A DNA stretch of 11,840 nucleotides from CAYFUF01 sp964346245 (GCA_964346245.1 CAYFUF010000037.1:1-11840); one strand, 5' to 3'. Positions 1 through 6,108 are shown, counted from the first letter of the stretch. Notes: a model not told the origin generated them from the letters alone. Program-made: numbers and translations.

Positions 1-410
1 ATACATACAATGATGCTTGGCAGTCTATGCCACCGCACCGCCCTTCCATTCTTTCAACCTTTTTAGGGAAGATCACGCGCCGGATTTCCATTGATTTGTG
101 GAGAAAGTACAGCGCAGAAAAGCGCGGCGGCGGTGTAGTTGCCCTTGCTCTTGAAGAACTGGAAGAGTGTGTGTCAGGGACTGGAGATGTCGAAGCTGAG
201 GTTGAGAGGCTGGAATTACAGAAAAAGCTGAATGATTTTCTGTTCGCGCTTCCTCAGGTTGATCGACAGGTATTCATGTGCCGATACTGGTATATGGATT
301 CTATTTCTGATATTGCGAAACAGTTTGCCTATTCTGAGAGCAAGGTCAAATCTATGTTGTACCGGACGAGAAATAAGCTCCGGGCGATGCTCGAAAAGGA
401 GGGGTATTAA
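1..410 (+). CDS. RNA polymerase sigma-70 family factor, 5' end cut by window edge
   Basis: The frame is open from base 3 to the TAA at 408-410, and the ATG at 27 is internal. Residues before it (TYNDAWQS) run directly into PPHRPSILSTFLGKITRRISIDLWRK, which matches the region 2 segment of small ECF-like sigma factors common in Clostridia. The C-terminal ~60 residues form region 4. They include a helix-turn-helix (SISDIAKQFAYSESKVKSML) that would contact the -35 box. About 135 residues are visible and the N-terminal part of region 2 lies outside the window. The stop is one base before the next gene, so the two are almost certainly co-transcribed and translationally coupled. By family logic it directs RNA polymerase to a small regulon and is held by the downstream membrane protein. 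The family call is firm; the regulon is unknown. Confidence 0.9.
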   Translation, partial: TYNDAWQSMPPHRPSILSTFLGKITRRISIDLWRKYSAEKRGGGVVALALEELEECVSGTGDVEAEVERLELQKKLNDFLFALPQVDRQVFMCRYWYMDSISDIAKQFAYSESKVKSMLYRTRNKLRAMLEKEGY

Positions 411-411
411 A

Positions 412-1614
412 ATGAAAGCAAATGATCTGCTCGATATGATTGGGAACACCGATGATAGTATAATTGAAGAAGCTAAGAAAAGAAAAAAGCCTGTGATATC
501 GAGATGGACAAAGTGGGTAGCGGTTGCCGCATGCCTTTGTCTAGTCGTGGGAGGACTTTTTGCGATAACCCGCCCCAGTGGAACGACCCCAGACATTTCT
601 GGAGGACTACCTCAAATTGCGATTCCAAAATATGAAAGCAACGGTATGGGATTCGAGGGGTTGATGTACTACAGCGCTGAGGAATTGGAAAACGGGAATC
701 CTTGGCGCGAGGACATAGCGTTGGACACACTACCTGTTTTCAGGAACGGTAGCTATGATCCATCCGGCGCTGGCGTGCCGATCGGCTTAAGCGAAGCAGA
801 GATGATTGCAGAACTGGAAAACGCTGCAAAAGTGTTGGGCCTGGAGATTCAGGAAACTAAAACTGAAGCAAATGATACGAAGAGCGAGGATGGCACAATT
901 ATTCCCGGTGATGCTATTTACAGTATTCGTGCGATTACGGGAAGCGGGAACTTAATAGTTTATGCCAATGGGGTGCTGGTATATGATTTGCCCAGCGGCT
1001 ATGAACTCTCTGACGAGTATCATTTTACCTATAGTAACACTTCTGACTCGGAAGCGGAAGCAGTCATGACCTATCTGACGGAAACATACGCCTCTTTTTT
1101 GAATTATGACCATCCTGAGATCGTGTTGCAAGGAGATTATACTTTCAATGGAGATTATACACGCCGTTACTTGGTCTATGATACCGGAACAGATATGACA
1201 GAAAGCATCCTGAATTATAACTTCCGTGCTGCCCAATTTGCACCAGATGATAGTGGAAATCTGATGCTGATCAGGCTTAGCGATGGCCTTCGCATGGCAG
1301 AAAAGCTCGGGGATTATCCATTGATTTCCGTTTCAGAAGCGAAAGAAAAGCTGCTGGATGGTCAATATCAGACGAGTGTTCCTGTTGCCATGCCCGGGGA
1401 AAAGTTTATTGCAAAGGTGGAACTGGTCTATCGTTCCGGGCCGCTGGAAGAAACATTACTCCCGTACTATCGGTTCTATGTTGAGTTGCAGGATGCAGAC
1501 GGATGGCAGATGACGCAAAGCAATGGCCTGAAAACTTATGGTGCCTATTATGTTCCAGCAATCCAAGACGATTATATCTCTAACCTTTCAACCTATAACG
1601 GATATTTTAACTAA
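412..1614 (+). CDS. Putative membrane-anchored anti-sigma factor with extracytoplasmic sensor domain
   Basis: This 400-residue protein starts at ATG 412, because AAAGGAGGGG sits just upstream at 395-404. An open frame reaches back to 232 but only overlaps the sigma gene. Residues 1-32 are a charged cytoplasmic tail (MKANDLLDMIGNTDDSIIEE, then a Lys/Arg run). Residues about 34-53 are one hydrophobic transmembrane segment. The remaining ~345 residues are extracytoplasmic and rich in Tyr, Asp and Glu. I see no zinc-binding HxxxCxxC motif, so this is not a classic ZAS-domain anti-sigma factor. The motifs SVSEAKEKLLDGQY and LPYYRFYVEL near the C-terminus recall YycH/YycI-like regulatory folds; that is inference. 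The sigma/single-pass-membrane-protein pairing is the main argument for an anti-sigma role. The signal sensed is unknown. Confidence 0.7.
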   Translation: MKANDLLDMIGNTDDSIIEEAKKRKKPVISRWTKWVAVAACLCLVVGGLFAITRPSGTTPDISGGLPQIAIPKYESNGMGFEGLMYYSAEELENGNPWREDIALDTLPVFRNGSYDPSGAGVPIGLSEAEMIAELENAAKVLGLEIQETKTEANDTKSEDGTIIPGDAIYSIRAITGSGNLIVYANGVLVYDLPSGYELSDEYHFTYSNTSDSEAEAVMTYLTETYASFLNYDHPEIVLQGDYTFNGDYTRRYLVYDTGTDMTESILNYNFRAAQFAPDDSGNLMLIRLSDGLRMAEKLGDYPLISVSEAKEKLLDGQYQTSVPVAMPGEKFIAKVELVYRSGPLEETLLPYYRFYVELQDADGWQMTQSNGLKTYGAYYVPAIQDDYISNLSTYNGYFN

Positions 1615-1624
1615 ACAAAGTTTT

Positions 1625-1655
1625 GCCCTGCAAGCCACATACTTGCAGGGCGTTT
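1625..1655 (+). terminator. Intrinsic terminator after the sigma/anti-sigma operon
   Basis: A perfect 10-bp stem (GCCCTGCAAG at 1625-1634, CTTGCAGGGC at 1642-1651) has a 7-base loop and is followed by GTTTCT. It begins 10 bases after the anti-sigma stop codon. The T-tract is short, but a second hairpin lies directly downstream. Confidence 0.7.
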
Positions 1656-1664
1656 CTATGTACG

Positions 1665-1694
1665 CACCGCAGGGGCCTCCTGCGGTGTTTTCTT
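1665..1694 (+). terminator. Second tandem intrinsic terminator, plus strand
   Basis: A perfect 9-bp stem (CACCGCAGG 1665-1673, CCTGCGGTG 1679-1687) with a 5-base loop is followed by TTTTCTTCT. The T-tract is on the plus strand only. The hairpin therefore stops transcription coming from the anti-sigma gene and shields the convergent relaxase gene, whose stop codon is at 1700-1702. It may mark the left edge of the mobilizable element. Confidence 0.75.
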
Positions 1695-1699
1695 CTGTC

Positions 1700-3139
1700 T
1701 TAGCGTTCTCTATCATAGTCATAGCTGCGGTGCCGGGGCACCTGCCGCCGCTCGGCCTTCCGGCGCTTGGCTTCTGCCTCCATGTCCCGGAGCTTCTTTC
1801 GGATGCTCTCTTTTTCAGGCGGTTTCTGCTGGAACTGTTTCTCGCCCTTGACCTGCCGCTCCCATGCAGCCAAGTCGCGGTTGTACTGCTCTACAAGGGC
1901 CGTTGCGTTATCATACAGCCGTTTGAATGCCTGCACATCGGGATAACCGTCTTCTTTCAAGATACCGGGCAGCCGGTCCATCCGGCGGTCGATCTCCTGT
2001 TTTACGCCTGCAATCTTTTCCTGCAATGCCTTACGCTCCTTGCTTTTGAACAGGCCGGTCGTTTCGGCAAGCTGCTTTTCCAGCTTCGGCAGCTCTCCGT
2101 GCATGAGCTGTTTGACCGCCCTGGCCTCGTCCTGTACCTTGACCATCAGCTTCTGCATCTTGCGGTACTCCGCCATATCAACGGACAGCGTAGGTTTTGG
2201 CGGGACCTCCGTCTCCCGGATCAATCCCATCAGGATTTCCTTTGCCTTTTGGATGATCCCCCGAAACAGTCCCGGCAGCCAACCGTGCTTCTGCACAGAC
2301 CGGGTGGCCTCGTCATAGACGTGTTCATTTCTGATCTCTATGATCTTAGATTCTGCGATCCCGGATACCAGCGCCATATCCGCCGTTCTGTTCCAGTCCT
2401 GCCGCGCAGCATTGTCTGCCTCGATCTCCGCCGCCTTCGGATTGTTCTTCCCGATCTTCTTTGTCGGAAGGTAGACGCTGTTCGGATCGAAGACCTTCAA
2501 GCGCCGTTCCGGGTCATGGATGTGCCGGTTGATGAGGGCGGTGTAGAACTGCTTGGCCTCATCCAGAAACAGCTCATTCTTGAATACCTCGTCCTTTGCT
2601 GTGAACAGGTGGCTTTCGTAGGCCTCGCCCTTTTTGATGACGGTGCAGCCCTCCCGGATTTTGCCATCCTCTCCGGTGATCTCCTTCTTCGTGCGTACCC
2701 GCTTGCCGGTTTCATCGTAGAACACGCTGCGGGTAGCGATCCTAATATCCGGCTCCGGCAGCAAGCGCCGCTCGGAAAAGATCAGATGGATATGATAGTT
2801 TTTCTTGGTCTTGTTGTGGTGGAGCGCTGAGACACCTTCCACGCCATACCGTTTCTTGAACTGCTCCGTGAACTCTCGCAGCACCCGGTTGGGATCAAAC
2901 TGCGTGTATTCCTCCGGCAGCGCAATGATCAGCTCCCGTGCCTCGATACATTTCCCCTTCGTCATGGAGCGTCGAAACTCGTCCTGAGATTCCTTCGCCA
3001 AGTCGTTCCAGAAGGTCATATCTTCCCTTGTAGAGAAGGTGGCGTACAGGTGTTCCTGCCGCTTGGGGTCCGAGATATAGGATATTCTTCCCTTGACATC
3101 AGACAGCTTTGACATCTGGATAAAGCTGTGCCGTGCCAT
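1700..3139 (-). CDS. MobA/MobL family relaxase (HUH nuclease)
   Basis: This 479-residue protein starts at ATG 3137-3139 with GGAGGTGAAC just upstream. It should nick one strand at oriT and lead it into a recipient cell. The N-terminal ~210 residues form the relaxase domain. HHNKTKKNYHIHLIFSER at about 107-124 holds the metal-binding HxH pair (His116, His118) with His107/108 nearby. The segment GRISYISDPKRQEH near residues 18-30 contains Tyr21, the likely nucleophile by family analogy. Residues from about 310 onward are highly charged and helical, suggesting coiled coils, and end in a basic tail (KKLRDMEAEAKRRKAERRQ). The size fits relaxases of clostridial mobilizable elements. No promoter is obvious directly upstream, so it is probably transcribed with the excisionase gene through the oriT tract. 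The family call is strong; the catalytic Tyr is inferred. Confidence 0.92.
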   Translation of the reverse strand: MARHSFIQMSKLSDVKGRISYISDPKRQEHLYATFSTREDMTFWNDLAKESQDEFRRSMTKGKCIEARELIIALPEEYTQFDPNRVLREFTEQFKKRYGVEGVSALHHNKTKKNYHIHLIFSERRLLPEPDIRIATRSVFYDETGKRVRTKKEITGEDGKIREGCTVIKKGEAYESHLFTAKDEVFKNELFLDEAKQFYTALINRHIHDPERRLKVFDPNSVYLPTKKIGKNNPKAAEIEADNAARQDWNRTADMALVSGIAESKIIEIRNEHVYDEATRSVQKHGWLPGLFRGIIQKAKEILMGLIRETEVPPKPTLSVDMAEYRKMQKLMVKVQDEARAVKQLMHGELPKLEKQLAETTGLFKSKERKALQEKIAGVKQEIDRRMDRLPGILKEDGYPDVQAFKRLYDNATALVEQYNRDLAAWERQVKGEKQFQQKPPEKESIRKKLRDMEAEAKRRKAERRQVPRHRSYDYDRER

Positions 3140-3187
3140 CGTTCACCTCCGTTTCTGCTTTCGTCTCCCGTCCTCCGTCCCCCGTAT

Positions 3188-3217
3188 GTTGTCACGCCGC
3201 CGCAGCGGTGGGACAAC
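3188..3217. repeat. Inverted repeat 1 of candidate oriT
   Basis: GTTGTC (3188-3193) pairs with GACAAC (3212-3217). The stem continues inward to CCGC/GCGG around a CGCA loop, giving about 12 of 13 positions paired including one G-T. Confidence 0.8.
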
Positions 3218-3245
3218 ACCGGAAAGCGCCGGGCGGTTTCCGGCT

Positions 3246-3281
3246 GCGCCTTAAGTCCTCCATCGCAGGGACTTAAGACGC
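3246..3281. repeat. Inverted repeat 2 of candidate oriT
   Basis: CTTAAGTCC (3250-3258) pairs perfectly with GGACTTAAG (3269-3277) across a 10-base loop. GCG/CGC extends the stem after one mismatch. The sequence ACGCAGGCCCTCC follows directly. Confidence 0.8.
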
Positions 3282-3294
3282 AGGCCCTCCGCAG

Positions 3295-3350
3295 GAGCGA
3301 AATACCTCTTGTACAAATCGTCAGATTTGTGCGAGGGGTGTATTTCGCTC
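3295..3350. repeat. Inverted repeat 3 of candidate oriT, a 56-base near-palindrome
   Basis: The outer arms GAGCGAAATAC (3295-3305) and GTATTTCGCTC (3340-3350) pair perfectly over 11 bp. The inner arms ACAAATC (3313-3319) and GATTTGT (3324-3330) pair over 7 bp around a GTCA loop. The middle pairs mostly with G-T wobbles and two unpaired bases. This is the most extensive palindrome in the element and has no T-tract. Confidence 0.85.
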
Positions 3351-3386
3351 TCAAACGGCGAGGCCTTTTTCCTGCTGTGTCCATCG

Positions 3387-3602
3387 TCAGCGCACCTCCC
3401 GGACGTCTGCCTGATTGAGAAGGTTTCTTCCCTGATTGACCGTCATAAAGTTCTCCAGCGTATCCCTTCGGATGATCGTCTTTCGGCCCACTTTGAGCAC
3501 GGGTAGCTTGCCCCAGTCCACCAGCTTCCGCATGGTGTTTCGTCCGATCCCGGTCATTTCGGCGGCTTCGTCGATGGTCATTCCCATTTTGGGTTCTTTC
3601 AT
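3387..3602 (-). CDS. xis: Excisionase-family helix-turn-helix DNA-binding protein
   Basis: This 71-residue protein starts at ATG 3600-3602 behind a near-ideal GGAGGTGATAAC. A much longer open frame reaches to 4565 but is only antisense to the XRE gene. Residues 8-53 (MTIDEAAEMTGIGRNTMRKL, then VDWGKLPVLKVGRKTIIRRDTLENFM) are a winged HTH of the excisionase/HTH_17 type: helix-turn-helix, then a Gly-Lys-Leu-Pro turn, a Val-Gly-Arg wing and a short helix. Such proteins bend DNA at attachment sites and turn the integrase toward excision. The gene is led by a consensus sigma-A promoter and lies upstream of the oriT tract and relaxase, so excision and mobilization are probably induced together. Some members of this fold are only transcription regulators; the position beside an integrase favours Xis. 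Confidence 0.85.
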   Translation of the reverse strand: MKEPKMGMTIDEAAEMTGIGRNTMRKLVDWGKLPVLKVGRKTIIRRDTLENFMTVNQGRNLLNQADVREVR

Positions 3603-3615
3603 GTTATCACCTCCA

Positions 3616-3740
3616 TTCTGCAAATACCTGTTTTGCAACCTTTGCTCTGTCATTATACTTATTCTGCCTCTGCTTGTCAACTCATTCTGCAACCGTTTAA
3701 GATATATTTTTGAAAATATACGTGATATGAGGTTGCAAAT
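3616..3740. promoter_or_regulatory. Four operator-like TTYTGCAACC boxes in the divergent promoter region
   Basis: Related 10-base boxes occur at 3616-3625 (TTCTGCAAAT), 3631-3640 (TTTTGCAACC) and 3685-3694 (TTCTGCAACC), and on the other strand at 3731-3740 (ATTTGCAACC). One lies beside the xis ribosome binding site, one in the xis leader and one just upstream of the xis -35. The last covers the -35 of the XRE promoter. The layout fits operators for the XRE protein, the Xis-like protein, or both. Binding is inferred. Confidence 0.6.
3652..3680 (-). promoter_or_regulatory. Consensus promoter for xis-relaxase transcription
   Basis: On the minus strand there is TTGACA (3680-3675), a 17-base spacer and TATAAT (3657-3652). 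Both hexamers match the sigma-A consensus exactly. Transcription would start near 3645, leaving a leader of ~43 bases before the xis ATG. Confidence 0.85.
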
Positions 3741-3761
3741 TAGGTTTTGCTGTGTTATACT
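3733..3761 (+). promoter_or_regulatory. Promoter for the XRE regulator and integrase
   Basis: TTGCAA (3733-3738), a 17-base spacer and TATACT (3756-3761) point toward the XRE gene. The start site near 3768 leaves a very short leader containing only the ribosome binding site. The -35 box lies inside one copy of the repeated TGCAA element, so binding there should repress this promoter. Confidence 0.8.
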
Positions 3762-3785
3762 TGCATACGTTAGGAGGTGAACACC

Positions 3786-4439
3786 TTGAAGACAAAAGAA
3801 ATGTTCAGCCCGAAACAGGTCGGAGAACGGATCAAAGAGCGCCGGACAGAACTCAAGCTGTCCATGCCGGAGCTGGGAAAACGGATCGGCGTCAACAAAT
3901 CCACCATTCAGCGGTATGAGGCGGATGGAGTCGATCCCAAGCGGACGATGATCATCAACGGCCTTGCGGAAGGGCTGCTGACCACTCCCGAATGGCTGAC
4001 GGGGCTTTCCGACGACAAGGAATACAGCATCTATACCGTCTGCCAGATGGATTTGGAGAAGCACATCAAGGGCTATCTGGAAGCGGTGACGAACACCGTA
4101 AACGGAGAGCCGCACCAGCAGCTTTTGACCACCTTCCTCGGTCAGATCGTGGACCTCTACACCATCCTCACCAGGTATTGGGCGGTGTCCATGAAGAAGG
4201 TCGATGAAGTGGCGGAGGACGAAGGGTTGAAAGAGTCCATCGGCAAATATGCGATCCATATCGGCTCCATCACCGAGCAGGTCTATCAGAAGGAGATGGA
4301 AGTCCCGATAGAGGACATGAAGCGGTACCTCGACGGCATCCTGCATCTGTACGATGAGGGCCGGACTAAGGTATCCATCCCGGAGCTGTTCGGGATCGTC
4401 GATCAGGCAAAGCAGAAGCTGATCGAAAAAGGTACATAA
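3786..4439 (+). CDS. XRE-family transcriptional regulator, probable element repressor
   Basis: I place the start at TTG 3786, seven bases after GGAGGT (3773-3778). The in-frame GTG at 3777 overlaps that ribosome binding site and cannot use it. The product is 217 residues. An N-terminal HTH_3 domain spans about residues 6-65 (VGERIKERRTELKLSMPELG, then KRIGVNKSTIQRYEADG), as in lambda-cI-like repressors. The remaining ~150 residues are predicted helical with no motif I recognise; they could serve dimerisation or signal sensing. No Ser/Lys LexA-type autocleavage motif or ImmA-like HExxH protease motif is visible. The gene faces away from xis and precedes the integrase, so it probably controls the switch between integration and excision. 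The alternative is an activator of the same promoters. Confidence 0.88.
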   Translation: MKTKEMFSPKQVGERIKERRTELKLSMPELGKRIGVNKSTIQRYEADGVDPKRTMIINGLAEGLLTTPEWLTGLSDDKEYSIYTVCQMDLEKHIKGYLEAVTNTVNGEPHQQLLTTFLGQIVDLYTILTRYWAVSMKKVDEVAEDEGLKESIGKYAIHIGSITEQVYQKEMEVPIEDMKRYLDGILHLYDEGRTKVSIPELFGIVDQAKQKLIEKGT

Positions 4440-4442
4440 GTA

Positions 4443-4546
4443 CCGTGGCACCTTGAAATACGAATACGGGAACGGAAAAAGCCGGTCATGAAGACCGGCG
4501 GATATGGTAACACGCACACCATATGTCACAGACCCGATTGCCACGG
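4443..4546 (+). other. Structured leader between XRE gene and integrase, possible three-way junction
   Basis: CCGTGGCA (4443-4450) is complementary to TGCCACGG (4539-4546). Enclosed are a 7-bp hairpin GCCGGTC/GACCGGC (4481-4487, 4493-4499) and a 7-bp hairpin ATATGGT/ACCATAT (4502-4508, 4518-4524). As RNA this could fold into a three-way junction ending ~24 bases before the integrase ATG, without a T-tract. As DNA these could be recombinase or Xis arm sites. No function is established. Confidence 0.5.
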
Positions 4547-4570
4547 ATACGGAAAGGAGAATCACGATCT

Positions 4571-5869
4571 ATGGCAAAAGGATCTGTCAGAAAGAAAGGC
4601 AAAAAGTGGTACTACCGCTTCTACGTCGAAGACGAGAGCGGTAATCTGGTGCAGAAGGAATGCGCTGGGACGGAAAGCAAGTCCGAGACGGAAGCCCTGC
4701 TCCGCAAGGCAATGGAAGACTACGAGGCAAAGAAGTTTGTCGCAAAGTCCGAAAACGTCACGGTGGGGAGTCTCTTGGATATGTGGATCGAGGAAGAAGT
4801 CAAGCCCGGCAACCTCTCCAACGGCACGGTAATGGCTTATCAGGGGGCTGTGGGACGCATCAAACAGTTTCCCATCGGAAGCCGAAAGCTTAAAACCATC
4901 ACGTCGGAGCATTTGCAGGCATTCTTCGATCTCCTGTCCTTCGGAGGCACCAATGCCGACGGAACAGAGATCAAGCCCATCAGCAAGGGCTATATGAGGC
5001 AGTTCTCGGCGGTGATGCAGGGAGCGTTCCGGTTTGCGGTCTTCCCCAAGCGGCTGCTGACCTTCAACCCGATGCAGTATATCAAGATCAGGCAGAAGCA
5101 GGAAAGATACGAACTGTTCAATGAGGACAGCGAGGACGGCCTGACCGTCCCGACGATCTCCTACGAGCAGTACAAGGCGCTGACGGACTATCTGAAAAAG
5201 AAAGAGAATCCGGCGCTCCTGCCCATCCAGATCGCCTACTACACCGGGCTTCGGATCGGCGAGGTCTGTGCCCTCACATGGCAGGACATTGACATCAAGG
5301 AGCAGACCATCACGGTGCGGCGCAGTATGCGCTACAACGGGGCGAGGCACAAGACGGAGGTCGGCACTACCAAACGGAGCAAAATCCGCACGGTGGACTT
5401 CTGCGACACGCTGGCGGTGATCCTCAAGGCAGCCAGGACCGAGCAGCACAAAAACCGTTTCAAGTACGGCGAGCTTTACAGCCTGAACTACTACAAGCAG
5501 GTACAGGAAAAGGGCCGCAGTTATTACGAGCTGTACAGTCTGCAACGGTCAGAGGAAGTGCCGGAGGACTACAAGGAGATCGACTTCGTTTGTCTCCGCC
5601 CGGACGGGTGCTTTGAATCGTCCAGCACGGTCGGCATTGCCTGCCGGACGGCCTCAAAGAAGATTCCGGGGCTTGAGGGCTTCCACTTCCACCAGCTTCG
5701 CCACACGTTCACCAGCAACCTGCTCTCGAATGGGGCAGCACCGAAGGACGTGCAGGAGCTTTTGGGACACGCCGATGTCAGTACCACCATGAACATCTAC
5801 GCTCACTCGACAAGGGAAGCGAAACGCTCCTCGGCCCGCCTGCTGGATAAGGTAGTAGGCGGCGACTGA
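4571..5869 (+). CDS. int: Tyrosine site-specific recombinase (integrase)
   Basis: This 432-residue protein starts at ATG 4571 with AAGGAG 11 bases upstream. MAKGSVRKKGKKWYYRFYVE marks the usual start of such integrases. Residues 1-55 form the N-terminal arm-binding domain, about 60-170 the SAM-like core-binding domain and about 195-432 the catalytic domain. The catalytic set is complete: Arg228 in TGLRIGEVCALTW, a Lys in the KTEVGTTKRSKIR hairpin (about 261-273), His374 and Arg377 in HFHQLRHTF, His400 in LLGHADV, and Tyr410 in MNIYAHS. It should integrate and excise the element at att sites, aided by Xis. Length and domain order are normal for Tn916-like and IME integrases, and no truncation is visible. 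It probably shares the XRE promoter. The family is certain; the target site is not known. Confidence 0.95.
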   Translation: MAKGSVRKKGKKWYYRFYVEDESGNLVQKECAGTESKSETEALLRKAMEDYEAKKFVAKSENVTVGSLLDMWIEEEVKPGNLSNGTVMAYQGAVGRIKQFPIGSRKLKTITSEHLQAFFDLLSFGGTNADGTEIKPISKGYMRQFSAVMQGAFRFAVFPKRLLTFNPMQYIKIRQKQERYELFNEDSEDGLTVPTISYEQYKALTDYLKKKENPALLPIQIAYYTGLRIGEVCALTWQDIDIKEQTITVRRSMRYNGARHKTEVGTTKRSKIRTVDFCDTLAVILKAARTEQHKNRFKYGELYSLNYYKQVQEKGRSYYELYSLQRSEEVPEDYKEIDFVCLRPDGCFESSSTVGIACRTASKKIPGLEGFHFHQLRHTFTSNLLSNGAAPKDVQELLGHADVSTTMNIYAHSTREAKRSSARLLDKVVGGD

Positions 5870-5870
5870 T

Positions 5871-5930
5871 AAAAAGTTCCCCTTGTTTTGCCCCACAAGG
5901 GCAAAAACAAGGGGAAACGGAGCTTTTTAT
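5871..5930 (+). terminator. Terminator after the integrase
   Basis: A long stem forms between TTCCCCTTGTTTTGCCC (5877-5893) and GGGCAAAAACAAGGGGAA (5899-5916), with one bulged A. It is followed by CTTTTTAT (5923-5930). It begins directly after the TGA of the integrase. The AAAAAG at 5871-5876 can also pair with CTTTTT, so the structure could work in both directions. Confidence 0.85.
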
Positions 5931-5976
5931 GGTAGCAGTCCTGCGGGAAATGCAGGAAAATCAAGGGTTTTCAGAG

Positions 5977-6041
5977 AATCGGATAGATAAATTCCGATTT
6001 GTTGCACAATTTTCGTATTTAGATTATACCGTAAAATTGTG
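5977..6041. repeat. AT-rich tract with two inverted repeats beyond the integrase, possible attachment-site region
   Basis: The gene-free stretch from 5931 to 6073 holds two inverted repeats: AATCGGA (5977-5983) with TCCGATT (5993-5999), and CACAATTTT (6005-6013) with AAAATTGTG (6033-6041). A promoter-like pair TTGCAC (6002-6007), 17 bases, TATACC (6025-6030) lies inside but has no gene downstream on that strand. The position just outside int suits an element end or recombinase arm sites. No flanking copy was found in the window, so this is speculative. Confidence 0.4.
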
Positions 6042-6073
6042 AAAAATTCTACCGTTATTTTGGATATATGAGA

Positions 6074-6103
6074 AAAGTCCGAACAGTTTTCTGCCCGGAC
6101 TTT
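6074..6103 (-). terminator. Terminator hairpin after the tnpV remnant
   Basis: AAAGTCCG (6074-6081) pairs with CGGACTTT (6096-6103), and an inner CAG/CTG surrounds a TTTT loop. On the minus strand the stem is followed by TCTC right after the tnpV stop at 6109-6111. The T-rich end of the arm supports termination in that direction. Confidence 0.6.
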
Positions 6104-6108
6104 CTCGC

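Larger units (their letters stand above)
3140..3386. other. Non-coding tract with three hairpins, candidate origin of transfer (oriT)
   Basis: No credible gene lies in these ~247 bases between the relaxase and the excisionase. The tract contains three strong imperfect palindromes, at 3188-3217, 3246-3281 and 3295-3350. None is followed by a T-tract on either strand, so they are not ordinary terminators. Relaxase genes of mobilizable elements commonly lie next to their oriT, which usually has an inverted repeat beside the nic site. The segment TTTGTGCGAGGGG at 3326-3338 shares a GTGCG core with the RSF1010-type nic region (TAAGTGCGCCCT), but that resemblance is weak. The oriT assignment is inference from position and structure. 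Confidence 0.55.
1694..5930. mobile_element. Putative integrative and mobilizable element (IME): relaxase, oriT region, xis, XRE repressor, integrase
   Basis: Within ~4.2 kb lie a MobA/MobL relaxase, a hairpin-rich non-coding tract, an excisionase-like HTH, an XRE regulator and a tyrosine recombinase, with terminators at both outer edges. This is the expected minimal gene set of an IME that excises by itself and borrows a conjugation machine. No coupling protein or VirB-like gene is present in the window. Exact ends are not proven. I placed them at the outer terminators because I found no convincing long direct repeat flanking the module. The sigma/anti-sigma pair and the tnpV remnant outside these limits may belong to a larger island into which the IME is nested. 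Confidence 0.7.

Noticed and set aside
1538..2830. 430-residue open frame on the plus strand opposite the relaxase
   Set aside because: It is a shadow frame. The composition (Leu/Phe/Val/His-rich) is typical of antisense translation, it has no ribosome binding site, and the minus-strand frame has clear relaxase motifs.
3295..3350. Large palindrome read as the terminator of xis
   Set aside because: There is no T-tract on the minus strand after the stem, and the relaxase gene downstream has no promoter of its own that I can see, so read-through is expected.
3603..4565. N-terminal extension of the xis frame to 4565 on the minus strand
   Set aside because: It lies antisense to the XRE gene. The ideal GGAGGTGATAAC and ATG at 3602, plus a consensus promoter at 3652-3680, define the real start.
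4562..5545. 327-residue minus-strand frame opposite the integrase
   Set aside because: It is antisense to a complete tyrosine recombinase, with no motifs or start signals.
1620..5893. Shared 9-mer GTTTTGCCC at 1620-1628 and 5885-5893 as possible att core repeats flanking the element
   Set aside because: The repeat is short and both copies lie within or beside terminator hairpins, where such composition is expected. It is not enough to call attachment sites.
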